Source: AC-43 sp963728855 (GTDB taxonomy: Bacteria > Actinomycetota > Actinomycetes > Mycobacteriales > Micromonosporaceae). From it: DNA of 64,000 bases. A program made the position numbers and the translations under genes. The notes beneath the pieces were generated by a model. It made no database searches. It saw only the letters and a program-made list of their open reading frames with translations, and was not told where the DNA came from. Where the stretch lies: contig CAVSLN010000001.1 in the NCBI GenBank assembly GCA_963728855.1, positions 558,001 through 622,000 of the forward strand, in the 5' to 3' direction. Of the stretch, positions 1-7,528 are shown piece by piece (position 1 is the stretch's first letter; each line of letters opens with the position of its first letter).

Positions 1-2
1 AC

Positions 3-290
3 GTGCAGCCCAACACCCAGGCCAGCCCCGTGCAGCGCTCTGACGCACCCCGCGACGAGGCACCAACGCACGAGCAGGCCGGCTCCTCCCAGGAAGGCGG
101 CGAGTCGCGCTACCGTCGCCCCGCCCCGCCACCACCAGCACGAACACCACCCGTGACCGTTCGCATCGAACTGGTACTCATCGACGGGGCCGAAGGCAAA
201 CAGCTACGCGCCCGCCAGGCCGCAGCCATCCGGGAGGCACTGCGATGGTTCGCCCAACACCCACCGCCACCGACGGGGGACACCCCATGA
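3..290 (+). CDS. small hypothetical protein upstream of the recombinase
   Basis: A GTG-started frame of 95 residues; the true start could lie left of the window. The N-terminal half is rich in Pro, Ser and charged residues and looks disordered. The C-terminal half (PVTVRIELVLIDGAEGKQLR onwards) could form a strand and an amphipathic helix. Its TGA stop overlaps the ATG of the recombinase (ATGA at 287-290), which suggests translational coupling. I recognise no domain. A small partner or regulator of the integrase is possible from position alone. Confidence 0.5.
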   Translation: MQPNTQASPVQRSDAPRDEAPTHEQAGSSQEGGESRYRRPAPPPPARTPPVTVRIELVLIDGAEGKQLRARQAAAIREALRWFAQHPPPPTGDTP

Positions 291-2494
291 GCCCGCCGAC
301 GCCGGCAACCGGGCCGGCCAACGACGAGGACGTCACGCTGCTGTCCTGGCTTCAGGCCATCGCCGAGCAGAACGTGCCCGACGCGTTCGGACCGGTCAAG
401 ATCCCCGTCGCGTGGTTGGGACGTACCTCCACCGACGACAACCAGGACCCCACTCTGTCCCTGCCCCGGCAACTGGCCACCTGCCGCAGCCGCCTGTCCG
501 ACCAGTTCGTCATCGTCGCGCACTTCTACGACGTGGAATCCGGCCGCACCCGCGAAGACCTACGCGGCCGGGGCCACGGCCACGAACAGTTCGCCATCCC
601 CATCCCCCGCGACGGCGGCATCGCCGACCTCCTCGAAGAAGCCAAGCGGGGTGACCGGCGTTTCGTCGCGGTGATCTGCGAGTCCATCGAACGCGTCGCC
701 CGAATCACCTACTTCGGCACCAAAATCGAGTATGAGCTGGAGCAGGCCGGGGTGGCGCTGCTGGCCGCCGACGAGGGCATCGACCCAGCCACCATCCCCG
801 CCCTCGGGCAGGGCAGCGGCCCGGTCAAGCGGGCCACCCCCACGCTGACCCGCCGGGTCAAGCAGGCCATCGCCGAGTGGTACGTGCTCAACATGCTCGA
901 ACTGTCCTGGGGCGGGTTCAAAGAGCACACCAACCAGGGCTACAACATCGGCAAACCCCCCTACGGCTACCGGGCGGTCAGACTGCGCCACCCGGTCAAG
1001 GCCAAGGCCCAGGAAGGCAAGGTCAAACACCGGCTGGAACCCGACCCGGTCCGCGGCCCCGTCGTCACCCAGATCTTCACCTGGCGGGCACTGGAACGAC
1101 TGAGCTACCAGGCCATCGCCGACCGGCTCAACACCGACCCCGACCGGTACCCGCCACCCGACCCGATCCCCGGCGAAGGCCGCCGCCGCATCGGCGCCTG
1201 GACCTACGGATCGGTACGCGAAGTCCTCGACAACCCCAAACACACCGGCTACATGGTGTGGAACCGGCGCAAGAACCCCCGCACCCAACGCGGCGTACCC
1301 GGCCGGGTCAACCCACCCAACCAATGGGTCTGGTCCGAACGCCCCACCCACGAACCCCTCATCACCCGAGACCTGTTCGAGGCCGCCTCCACCACCGGCC
1401 GGTTCCGGCAAGGCTCCCGCCCCGGACCCGCCGCCAACACCCACCCGCAGACCGCGCGCACCTACCTCATGCGCTCCTACCTGTTCTGCCACCTGTGCGC
1501 GCGGCGCATGTGGGGCAACACCAAGAAGATCGGCGGAAACCCCGACAAGCGCTACGTCTACTACCACTGCAAAACCAGCCCGAAAAACCACGGCCACCTG
1601 CCCTGGTACCCCGACCACCCCCGCCACATCAGCCTGCGCGAAGACCTGATCACCGAACCGGTCGCCCGGTTCTTCCGTGACCGGGTCTTCGGCCCCAACC
1701 GCAAGATCCTGCTCGCCGACACCCTGCCCAACCCCGGCCAACCCGACCCCGAGCTCGACGCCCGCCGCGCCGCCCTCCACACGCACCTGGCCGACCTGCA
1801 ACGCCGCCAGACCAACCTCATGCGCGAACTCAGCGACCACCAGCCAAGCGGCGACCCCGACCTGGACACCGCCTGGCGCGCCGCGATCCAGGACCAGTTC
1901 GCCGCCAACCTCGCCGAACAACGCACCGCCACCGCGCTGCTGGACGACCTCACCCGGCAGCAGCACGACCAAGCCCCAGCTGATCTCGACCTGTTCGACG
2001 CCGTCCCCCAAACAGCCACCGACGTGACCCAACTACCAGAAGATCAACAGCGGCGGCTCTACGACGCATTCCACCTCGAACTCCGCTACCACCTGCCCAC
2101 CCACGAACTGATCATCCGCATCGCCATCGACGCCGAAACCGCCCCCGCCCTCACCGCCACCATCCACCGCGCAACCGGCATCCCCGCCCCCCGGCAAGCC
2201 CCACAAACGCAGAAGCTGGGCGCCAGAGCAACAGCTCCAGCGCCCAGCCAAGTAGTGGGGGATGTTCTGCGTGCCCCCGGTGGGATTCGAACCCACACTG
2301 AATGGATTTTGAGTCCATCGACTCTGCCGTTGGTCTACAGGGGCTCGGGCCCGGTCCAGAGTACCTACTACGCTGTTGGCTGCGACACCCGACGCCGGAG
2401 TGTCGAGATCGACGGGTTAGGGGTAGGTAGGTGGCCGACACGCAGGCGGGCGCGGTGCGCCGTCGGGTGCTCATCGCCGAGGACGAGGCGTTGA
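287..2494 (+). CDS. large serine recombinase (integrase)
   Basis: Catalyses site-specific DNA recombination through a Ser-DNA intermediate. The resolvase-type catalytic domain is at about residues 35-180, with motif GRTSTDDNQ placing the nucleophile at Ser48 and the usual Arg two residues before it. The recombinase domain (NQGYNIGKPPYGYRA) follows, then a zinc ribbon near residue 400 (CHLC...YYHC) and a coiled coil (PELDARRAALHTHLADLQRR). ATG 287 is chosen over GTG 245 because it forms an ATGA overlap with the preceding stop. Odd feature: from about residue 662 the frame is the antisense of a tRNA gene (APGGIRTHT) and then runs 64 bp into pdtaR. The host attachment site therefore supplies the C-terminus, which would differ in the excised element. 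Confidence 0.88.
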   Translation: MSPPTPATGPANDEDVTLLSWLQAIAEQNVPDAFGPVKIPVAWLGRTSTDDNQDPTLSLPRQLATCRSRLSDQFVIVAHFYDVESGRTREDLRGRGHGHEQFAIPIPRDGGIADLLEEAKRGDRRFVAVICESIERVARITYFGTKIEYELEQAGVALLAADEGIDPATIPALGQGSGPVKRATPTLTRRVKQAIAEWYVLNMLELSWGGFKEHTNQGYNIGKPPYGYRAVRLRHPVKAKAQEGKVKHRLEPDPVRGPVVTQIFTWRALERLSYQAIADRLNTDPDRYPPPDPIPGEGRRRIGAWTYGSVREVLDNPKHTGYMVWNRRKNPRTQRGVPGRVNPPNQWVWSERPTHEPLITRDLFEAASTTGRFRQGSRPGPAANTHPQTARTYLMRSYLFCHLCARRMWGNTKKIGGNPDKRYVYYHCKTSPKNHGHLPWYPDHPRHISLREDLITEPVARFFRDRVFGPNRKILLADTLPNPGQPDPELDARRAALHTHLADLQRRQTNLMRELSDHQPSGDPDLDTAWRAAIQDQFAANLAEQRTATALLDDLTRQQHDQAPADLDLFDAVPQTATDVTQLPEDQQRRLYDAFHLELRYHLPTHELIIRIAIDAETAPALTATIHRATGIPAPRQAPQTQKLGARATAPAPSQVVGDVLRAPGGIRTHTEWILSPSTLPLVYRGSGPVQSTYYAVGCDTRRRSVEIDGLGVGRWPTRRRARCAVGCSSPRTRR
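2207..2272. other. nested inverted repeats at the tRNA 3' end
   Basis: ACGCAGAA at 2207-2214 pairs with TTCTGCGT at 2265-2272. Inside it CTGGGCGC at 2216-2223 pairs with GCGCCCAG at 2240-2247. The outer arm ends on the tRNA discriminator base. The structure could serve as the recombinase attachment site, or the inner hairpin could end the tRNA transcript, which runs leftward here. The pairing is seen; both roles are inference. Confidence 0.45.
2272..2344 (-). tRNA. tRNA with anticodon CAA (Leu-like), short variable arm
   Basis: On the minus strand the acceptor stem GCCCCTG/CGGGGGC has a discriminator A. The T arm is GTGGG-TTCGAAT-CCCAC. The anticodon stem ATGGA/TCCAT encloses the loop CTCAAAA, giving anticodon CAA (codon UUG). 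No CCA is encoded. The variable region is only five bases (TCAGT). Leucine tRNAs normally have a long variable arm, so the identity should be tested, although A73 fits leucine. The 3' end faces the integrative element. Confidence 0.85.
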
Positions 2495-3057
2495 TCCGGC
2501 TCGACCTGGCCGAGATGCTGGTCGAGGAGGGCTACGACGTCGTCGGCGAGGCGGGCGACGGGGAGACCGCCGTGCGGCTGGCCGAGGAGCTCAAGCCCGA
2601 CCTCGTCATCCTCGACATCAAGATGCCGATCATGGACGGCCTGGCCGCCGCCGAGAAGATCGCCGGCGCCCGCTTGGCCCCGGTGGTCATCCTCACCGCG
2701 TTCAGCCAGCGCGACCTGGTCGAGCGGGCGCGGGCGGCGGGCGCCATGGCATATCTGGTCAAACCCTTCCAGAAGAGCGACCTGGTACCGGCCATCGAGA
2801 TCGCCTTGTCGCGCTTCGGCGAGGTCGCCGCGCTGGAGTCGGAGGTCGCCTCGCTGACCGAGCGGCTGGAGACCCGCAAGGCGGTGGAGCGCGCCAAGGG
2901 TGCCCTGATGACGCAGTACGGGATGACCGAACCGCAAGCATTTAAGTGGATTCAGCGTACTGCCATGGATCACCGGATGACCATGCGCGAGGTGGCCGAC
3001 CGGATCTTGGCGGAGTCCGCCGGTAACGGCAACGTTGCAGGTCAGCCTAGCAACTGA
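2431..3057 (+). CDS. pdtaR: ANTAR-domain response regulator PdtaR
   Basis: A 208-residue response regulator that binds RNA through a C-terminal ANTAR domain to antiterminate transcription after phosphorylation. The receiver domain has acidic residues Glu17-Asp18, phospho-acceptor Asp62 (VILDIKMP), Thr89 and Lys111 (LVKPFQ). A short coiled linker follows, then ANTAR at about 137-196 (ETRKAVERAKGALMTQYGMT). Start GTG 2431 lacks a strong Shine-Dalgarno. The gene matches M. tuberculosis Rv1626, and the polA-rpsA-coaE-uvrB order downstream supports orthology. The partner histidine kinase PdtaS is not in the window. The integrative element ends just upstream, so its promoter region may have been altered. 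Confidence 0.9.
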   Translation: MADTQAGAVRRRVLIAEDEALIRLDLAEMLVEEGYDVVGEAGDGETAVRLAEELKPDLVILDIKMPIMDGLAAAEKIAGARLAPVVILTAFSQRDLVERARAAGAMAYLVKPFQKSDLVPAIEIALSRFGEVAALESEVASLTERLETRKAVERAKGALMTQYGMTEPQAFKWIQRTAMDHRMTMREVADRILAESAGNGNVAGQPSN

Positions 3058-3130
3058 CACACCTAGTAACGATAAGGTCAACCAGCGTCCGAATCCCTTA
3101 CGGTGGTGCGCGAAGTGGGATAACGTCCCC

Positions 3131-3156
3131 GGCCAGATCAGCACAGCGATCTGGCT
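3131..3156. terminator. hairpin between pdtaR and livJ
   Basis: GGCCAGATC at 3131-3139 pairs with GATCTGGCT at 3148-3156 (one G-T pair) around an eight-base loop. No T tract follows, so it is either a factor-dependent terminator for pdtaR or an operator/leader element for the liv operon. Confidence 0.4.
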
Positions 3157-3230
3157 TCGCGTCGCCAGGTACGGCCCGCGCCGCTCCATGACGACGATGA
3201 GGTCTAAAAGATGGAGGAGGGTTCGAAGCC

Positions 3231-4394
3231 TTGAGGCAGGGACTCGTACGGGCGCTCGGCGGTGTGGCCATTGTGGCGCTCGTTGCCGGGGCGGCCGCGT
3301 GCAACAAGAGCAGCAGCAGCTCGAGCAGCAGCTCGGGTAACTGTGGCTACGAGATCGCGTACTTCGGTGCGTTGACCGGTTCGTCGGCCAACCTTGGTGT
3401 CAATATCGAGCAGGGTGCCGAGCTGGCGGTGGTCCAGTACAACAAGAAGCACGGCGCCAACTGCATCACGATCAAGAAGTTCGACTCGCAGGGCAAGCCC
3501 GACGTGGCGCCTGGCCTGGCCCGCCAACTGGTGACCGACAAGAAGATCATCGGCATCGTCGGCCCGCCGTTCTCGGGCGAGTCGGAGGCCGCCGACCCCA
3601 TCTTCAACGACGCGGGGATCCCGACGATCTCGCCGTCGGCGACCCGCGTGTCGCTCTCGTCGCACGGATGGAAGGTCTTCCACCGGGCGGTCGCCAACGA
3701 CGGGGCGCAGGGTCCGGGTGCGGCCAACTACATCAAGAGCGTGCTCAACGCGAAGAAGGTCTTCGTCGCTGACGACCAGTCCGCGTACGGCGCCGGCCTC
3801 TCCGACGTGGTCAAGAGCACCCTCGGCTCGCTCGTCGTCGGTACGGACAAGACCGACGCCGACGGAAAGCAGACCGACTTCTCGGCGACCGTACAGAAGG
3901 TCGTTGCCAGCCAGGCTACCGCCTTCTTCTACGGTGGCTACTACCAGAACGCGGGCCTGCTGCGTAAGCAGCTGACCGCGGCCGGTTGGAAGGGCACCCT
4001 GGTCGCCGGCGACGGCGTGGACGACCCGGGCTACGCCACGGCGGCGGGTAACGACGCCGCGGCGGGCACCATCGTCACCTGTCCATGCTCGCCGGCCTCG
4101 AAGGCCGGTGGCACCTTCGTCGCCGACTACAAGGCGCAGTGGAACGTCGACGCCGGTACCTACAGCGACGTGGCCTTCGACGCGGCCAACATCTTCCTGC
4201 AGGGCCTCGACGCCGGTAACACCACGTCGGAGAAGATGAACACGTACCTCAGCACGGTCAACTACAACGGTGTGGCGAACACCTACAAGTTCACCGACAA
4301 GGGCGAGCTCGACCCCACCCTGATCAAGGTGTGGGCCTTCAAGTTCGGCCCGGACGGCAAGGCTGTGCCGGACCAGGAGACGCCGAAGAGCTGA
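3231..4394 (+). CDS. livJ: branched-chain amino acid ABC transporter substrate-binding lipoprotein
   Basis: Extracellular binding component of a LIV-type ABC importer. A positively charged N-terminus and a hydrophobic stretch lead to Cys24 (VAGAAAC), a plausible though weak lipobox, followed by a Ser-rich linker. The mature part starts YEIAYFGALTGSSANLGVNI, typical of type I periplasmic-binding folds (PF13458). The 387-residue length is usual. TTG 3231 is preceded by GGAGG with good spacing. It is the first gene of livJHMGF and is separated from livH by a strong hairpin, a common device for raising the binding protein relative to the membrane parts. Ligand specificity cannot be read from the sequence. 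Confidence 0.88.
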   Translation: MRQGLVRALGGVAIVALVAGAAACNKSSSSSSSSSGNCGYEIAYFGALTGSSANLGVNIEQGAELAVVQYNKKHGANCITIKKFDSQGKPDVAPGLARQLVTDKKIIGIVGPPFSGESEAADPIFNDAGIPTISPSATRVSLSSHGWKVFHRAVANDGAQGPGAANYIKSVLNAKKVFVADDQSAYGAGLSDVVKSTLGSLVVGTDKTDADGKQTDFSATVQKVVASQATAFFYGGYYQNAGLLRKQLTAAGWKGTLVAGDGVDDPGYATAAGNDAAAGTIVTCPCSPASKAGGTFVADYKAQWNVDAGTYSDVAFDAANIFLQGLDAGNTTSEKMNTYLSTVNYNGVANTYKFTDKGELDPTLIKVWAFKFGPDGKAVPDQETPKS

Positions 4395-4421
4395 CACATC
4401 GGTAACCCGTTCACGATGGAC

Positions 4422-4456
4422 CGGTGCGGCCGGGGGTACAGCTTCCGGCCGCACCG
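4422..4456. promoter_or_regulatory. strong intercistronic hairpin between livJ and livH
   Basis: A 12-bp GC-rich stem (4422-4433 with 4445-4456; outer arm CGGTGCGGCCGG) with an 11-base loop and no T tract. Such structures after a binding-protein gene often protect the upstream mRNA and partly terminate, giving differential expression. The hairpin is seen; the role is inferred. Confidence 0.55.
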
Positions 4457-4480
4457 TCCTCGTCGTACCTGGAGTCTCCT

Positions 4481-5431
4481 GTGAACTTCGTTGGCCTGCT
4501 CCACAGCCTGGGGCCACTCACCGTCTCCGGGCTCGCCCAGGGCGCCATCTACGCGCTGTTCGCGCTCGGCTACACCCTCGTGTATGGCGTGCTCCGCCTG
4601 ATCAACTTCGCCCACTCCGAAGTGTTCCTCATGGGCACCTACGCGGCCCTGGTCACCTGGGGTCTGTTCGACCTGGACCAGAACTCCGCGACCCCCGCGG
4701 TGTACCTGGTGATCTCGTACATCCTCCTGGGGTTGGTCGCCGCGATCGTCGTCTCCGGCGCGACGGCGTTGGCGGTAGAACTGGTCGCCTACCGGCCCCT
4801 GCGCCGGCGTAACGCGCCCCCGCTCGCCTTCCTGATCACCGCCATCGGCGCCTCGCTGGTCATCTCCGAGTTGGTCGGTGTGCTCACCCATCGCAACATC
4901 AAGGGCGTACCCCCGCTGATCCGCCCGGCCGACGTGGTGGCCTTCGGCAACACCCACATCACCAACCTGCAGGTCCTGATCATCGTGCTGGCCTTGGTGA
5001 TGATGTACGGCCTGGACCGCTTCATCAACCACTCCCGGCTCGGCCGCGGCATCCGCGCCGTTGCCCAGAACCCGGACAGCGCGGCTCTGATGGGCGTCAA
5101 CAAGAACCGGGTGATCTCCCTCGTCTTCCTGCTCGGTGGGCTGATGGCGGGCGTGGCCGCGGTGATGTACGTATTGAAGATCGGTACCGTCAAGTTCGAC
5201 GCCGGCTTCGACCTCGGCATCGTCGCGTTCACCGCCGCCGTGCTCGGCGGGATCGGCAACCTGCGCGGCGCGCTGGTCGGCGGCCTGCTGCTCGGCGTGG
5301 TGGAGAACTACGCGGCCGAGCTCTTCGGCACCGAGTTCCGCCGGGTGGTGGCCTTCGTCCTGCTGGTCGCGGTGCTCATGTTCCGGCCGACCGGGCTGCT
5401 GGGCGAGTCTCTCGGAAGGGCACGGGCATGA
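4481..5431 (+). CDS. livH: branched-chain amino acid ABC transporter permease LivH
   Basis: Inner-membrane permease of the LIV system, 316 residues with about eight hydrophobic segments. The N-terminus GLAQGAIYALFALGYTLVYG is the family signature, and the conserved region AVLGGIGNLRGALVGGLLLG lies near the C-terminus. Start GTG 4481 is preferred because GGAG lies 7 bases upstream; the longer frame from 4424 would translate the intercistronic hairpin. The stop overlaps the livM ATG by four bases (ATGA at 5428-5431), indicating coupled translation. Confidence 0.9.
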   Translation: MNFVGLLHSLGPLTVSGLAQGAIYALFALGYTLVYGVLRLINFAHSEVFLMGTYAALVTWGLFDLDQNSATPAVYLVISYILLGLVAAIVVSGATALAVELVAYRPLRRRNAPPLAFLITAIGASLVISELVGVLTHRNIKGVPPLIRPADVVAFGNTHITNLQVLIIVLALVMMYGLDRFINHSRLGRGIRAVAQNPDSAALMGVNKNRVISLVFLLGGLMAGVAAVMYVLKIGTVKFDAGFDLGIVAFTAAVLGGIGNLRGALVGGLLLGVVENYAAELFGTEFRRVVAFVLLVAVLMFRPTGLLGESLGRARA

Positions 5432-6561
5432 CGACGGTAGAGCAGCCGACCGCCGAGCGCCCACCGCAGGCCGGGCCGAGCGGCCGCAGCGTCCGCGGCT
5501 GGCTGGGCCGGCAGCCCTGGCCGGTACGGGCGCTCGTTGTCCTGGTCTTCGCCGTCCTCGCCTACCTGCTGCCGTACGCCGGCAACGTCCCGGTGCTCGG
5601 GCCGCAGATCGTCACCCAGGCCAACGACTGGGGCAGCGTCCTGTTCGAGATCGCCTACTTCGTGCTGCTGGCGATCGGGCTCAACGTCGTGGTCGGCTTC
5701 GCCGGCCTGCTCGACCTGGGTTACGTCGGCTTCTTCGCGGTCGGCGCGTACACCGTCGCGCTGCTCACGTCGCCGGACAGCGTGTTCCACACCAACTGGG
5801 TATGGCTCGCGTCGGTACCGATCGCGATCGCGGTCGCGATGCTCTCCGGCCTTATCCTGGGCTGGCCGACCCTGCGCCTGCGCGGCGACTACCTGGCGAT
5901 CGTCACGCTCGGGTTCGCCGAGATCATCCGGATCTTCGCCGACAGTACGCCCAACTTCCTGCGCGGTGACCGCGGCTTCGGCGGCATCCCGCACCCGCCG
6001 GGCGACAACCCGGACGGCACCCCGCTGTTCAGCGTGCGCGACGCCACGCCGTACTACTGGCTCGGCCTCACCGTGATCATTCTCGTCATCCTGGCCGTCC
6101 GTAACCTCGACCGCAGCCGGGTCGGCCGCTCCTGGCTGGCCATCCGGGAGGACGAGGAGGCGGCCGAGATCATGGGGGTACGCACGGTCAAGTTCAAGCT
6201 CTGGGCGTTCGCGATCGGCGCCTGCGTCGCCGGCCTGGGCGGTGTGCTGTTCGCTGGCTACCAGGGCTTCATGAACTCCAGTACGTTCGTGCTCCAGTTC
6301 TCCATCCTGGTCCTCGCCGGGGTGGTCATGGGCGGCTCCGGCAACATCGGCGGGGCGATCTTCGGTGGCTTCCTGATCGCGTACGTCCCGGAGCGGCTGC
6401 GCGGTATCGAGGTTCTCGGCCAGGACCTGTTCCAGTGGCGGTTCTTGATGTTCGGCGTGATCATCATCGTGATCATGATCTTCCGGCCGCAGGGAGTCAT
6501 TCCGAGTCGAAGGCGGGCGATGGAGCTCAAGGACCGGGCGAAGGAGGTAGCTCCGGAATGA
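5428..6561 (+). CDS. livM: branched-chain amino acid ABC transporter permease LivM
   Basis: Second membrane subunit of the LIV importer, 377 residues. A proline-rich cytoplasmic N-terminus of about 40 residues precedes multiple membrane segments. The family motif GLNVVVGFAGLLDLGYVGFF is at about residue 90, and GGSGNIGGAIFGGFLIAYVP near the end is the ATPase-coupling region. The start overlaps livH and the stop overlaps the ATG of a tiny frame leading into livG. It is of normal length with no breaks. Confidence 0.9.
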   Translation: MTTVEQPTAERPPQAGPSGRSVRGWLGRQPWPVRALVVLVFAVLAYLLPYAGNVPVLGPQIVTQANDWGSVLFEIAYFVLLAIGLNVVVGFAGLLDLGYVGFFAVGAYTVALLTSPDSVFHTNWVWLASVPIAIAVAMLSGLILGWPTLRLRGDYLAIVTLGFAEIIRIFADSTPNFLRGDRGFGGIPHPPGDNPDGTPLFSVRDATPYYWLGLTVIILVILAVRNLDRSRVGRSWLAIREDEEAAEIMGVRTVKFKLWAFAIGACVAGLGGVLFAGYQGFMNSSTFVLQFSILVLAGVVMGGSGNIGGAIFGGFLIAYVPERLRGIEVLGQDLFQWRFLMFGVIIIVIMIFRPQGVIPSRRRAMELKDRAKEVAPE

Positions 6562-6635
6562 GCGGATTGCGAGGCTACGGAGCCGGACCACGACGGTGGA
6601 TGAGCGCCGAGCGCTGGAGCGAGGGCGGGCAATGA
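6558..6635 (+). CDS. 25-residue micro-ORF bridging livM and livG
   Basis: ATG 6558 overlaps the livM stop (ATGA) and its TGA overlaps the livG ATG (ATGA at 6632-6635). The frame encodes MSGLRGYGAGPRRWMSAERW plus five residues. It would let ribosomes pass from livM to livG by successive overlaps. Whether the peptide itself matters is unknown. The doubly overlapping arrangement is seen; coupling is inference. Confidence 0.35.
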   Translation: MSGLRGYGAGPRRWMSAERWSEGGQ

Positions 6636-7528
6636 CCGAGCCACACGTCGAGTCGCCCGAGTGGGAGGACGCCGCGTCCCGGCACCGGGTCGACGAACCG
6701 ATCCCGACCGGTCCGGCGGAGCCCGGCGACACCGGCCTGGTCCAGCCGGCGGTACCCGGTGCCCTGCTCGAGGTCGACAACGTCACCCTGCGGTTCGGCG
6801 GTGTCGTAGCGCTCGACCGGGTGAGCTTCGCCCTGCGCCAGGGCGAGATCTTCGGCCTGATCGGACCGAACGGCGCCGGCAAGACCACCTGCTTCAACGC
6901 GATGACCGGGGTGTACCGGCCGACGGCTGGAGCGATCAGGTTCAAGGGCCAGGTGGTGACCGGGCGGAAGAAGCATGAGATCACCCGGATGGGGATCGCG
7001 CGCACCTTCCAGAACATCCGGCTCTTCCCGGAGATGACCGCGCTGGAGAACGTCATGGTGGGGGTGGACGCCCACCACAAGACGAGCGTGGTCGGTGCCC
7101 TGTTCCGGCTGCCCCGGCACTGGCACGAGGAGCGGCAGGGCCGCGAGCTGTCCATGCGGCTGCTGGAGTTCGTGGGCATCGCGCACCGGGCCGGGGAGGT
7201 GTCGCGCAACCTCGCGTACGGCGAGCAGCGCCGGCTGGAGATCGCCCGGGCGCTGGCCACCAACCCGACGCTGCTGTGCCTGGACGAGCCGGCGGCCGGC
7301 TTCAACCCGGCCGAGAAGGAGCGGCTGCTCGGCCTGATCCGGCAGATCCGCGACCAGGGCGTCACCGTGCTGCTCATCGAGCACGACATGCGCCTGGTCA
7401 TGGGCGTGTGTGACCGGCTGGTGGTGCTGGAGTTCGGCAAGAAGATCGCCGAGGGCGTACCGGCCGAGGTGCGGGACGACCCGAAGGTGATCGCGGCGTA
7501 CCTGGGGGTACCGGCCGATGCTGCTTGA
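6632..7528 (+). CDS. livG: branched-chain amino acid ABC transporter ATP-binding protein LivG
   Basis: Cytoplasmic ATPase subunit, 298 residues. An acidic, Pro-rich N-terminal extension of about 45 residues, longer than usual, precedes the ABC domain beginning LLEVDNVTLRFGG. Walker A is GPNGAGKTT, the Q-loop region is ARTFQNIRLF, the signature region is NLAYGEQRRLEIARALA and Walker B is LLCLDEPAAG. The C-terminal LivG tail is present. ATG 6632 is chosen over GTG 6596 because it follows a purine-rich stretch and overlaps the micro-ORF stop. It overlaps livF by 11 bp. Confidence 0.9.
   Translation: MTEPHVESPEWEDAASRHRVDEPIPTGPAEPGDTGLVQPAVPGALLEVDNVTLRFGGVVALDRVSFALRQGEIFGLIGPNGAGKTTCFNAMTGVYRPTAGAIRFKGQVVTGRKKHEITRMGIARTFQNIRLFPEMTALENVMVGVDAHHKTSVVGALFRLPRHWHEERQGRELSMRLLEFVGIAHRAGEVSRNLAYGEQRRLEIARALATNPTLLCLDEPAAGFNPAEKERLLGLIRQIRDQGVTVLLIEHDMRLVMGVCDRLVVLEFGKKIAEGVPAEVRDDPKVIAAYLGVPADAA

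Larger units (their letters stand above)
1..2272 (+). mobile_element. right end of an integrative element at a tRNA 3' end
   Basis: The left edge carries a large serine recombinase whose gene abuts, and reads into, the 3' end of a tRNA gene on the opposite strand. tRNA 3' ends are standard attachment sites for integrative elements in actinobacteria, and the integrase is normally the gene next to the site. The rest of the element would lie left of position 1, so its other end and the matching direct repeat cannot be seen. The boundary at the tRNA 3' end is inferred. Confidence 0.6.

Noticed and set aside
560..2032. Long minus-strand frame opposite the serine recombinase
   Set aside because: It is the antisense of a well-supported gene, with Gly/Val/Asp-rich composition typical of high-GC shadows and no motif.
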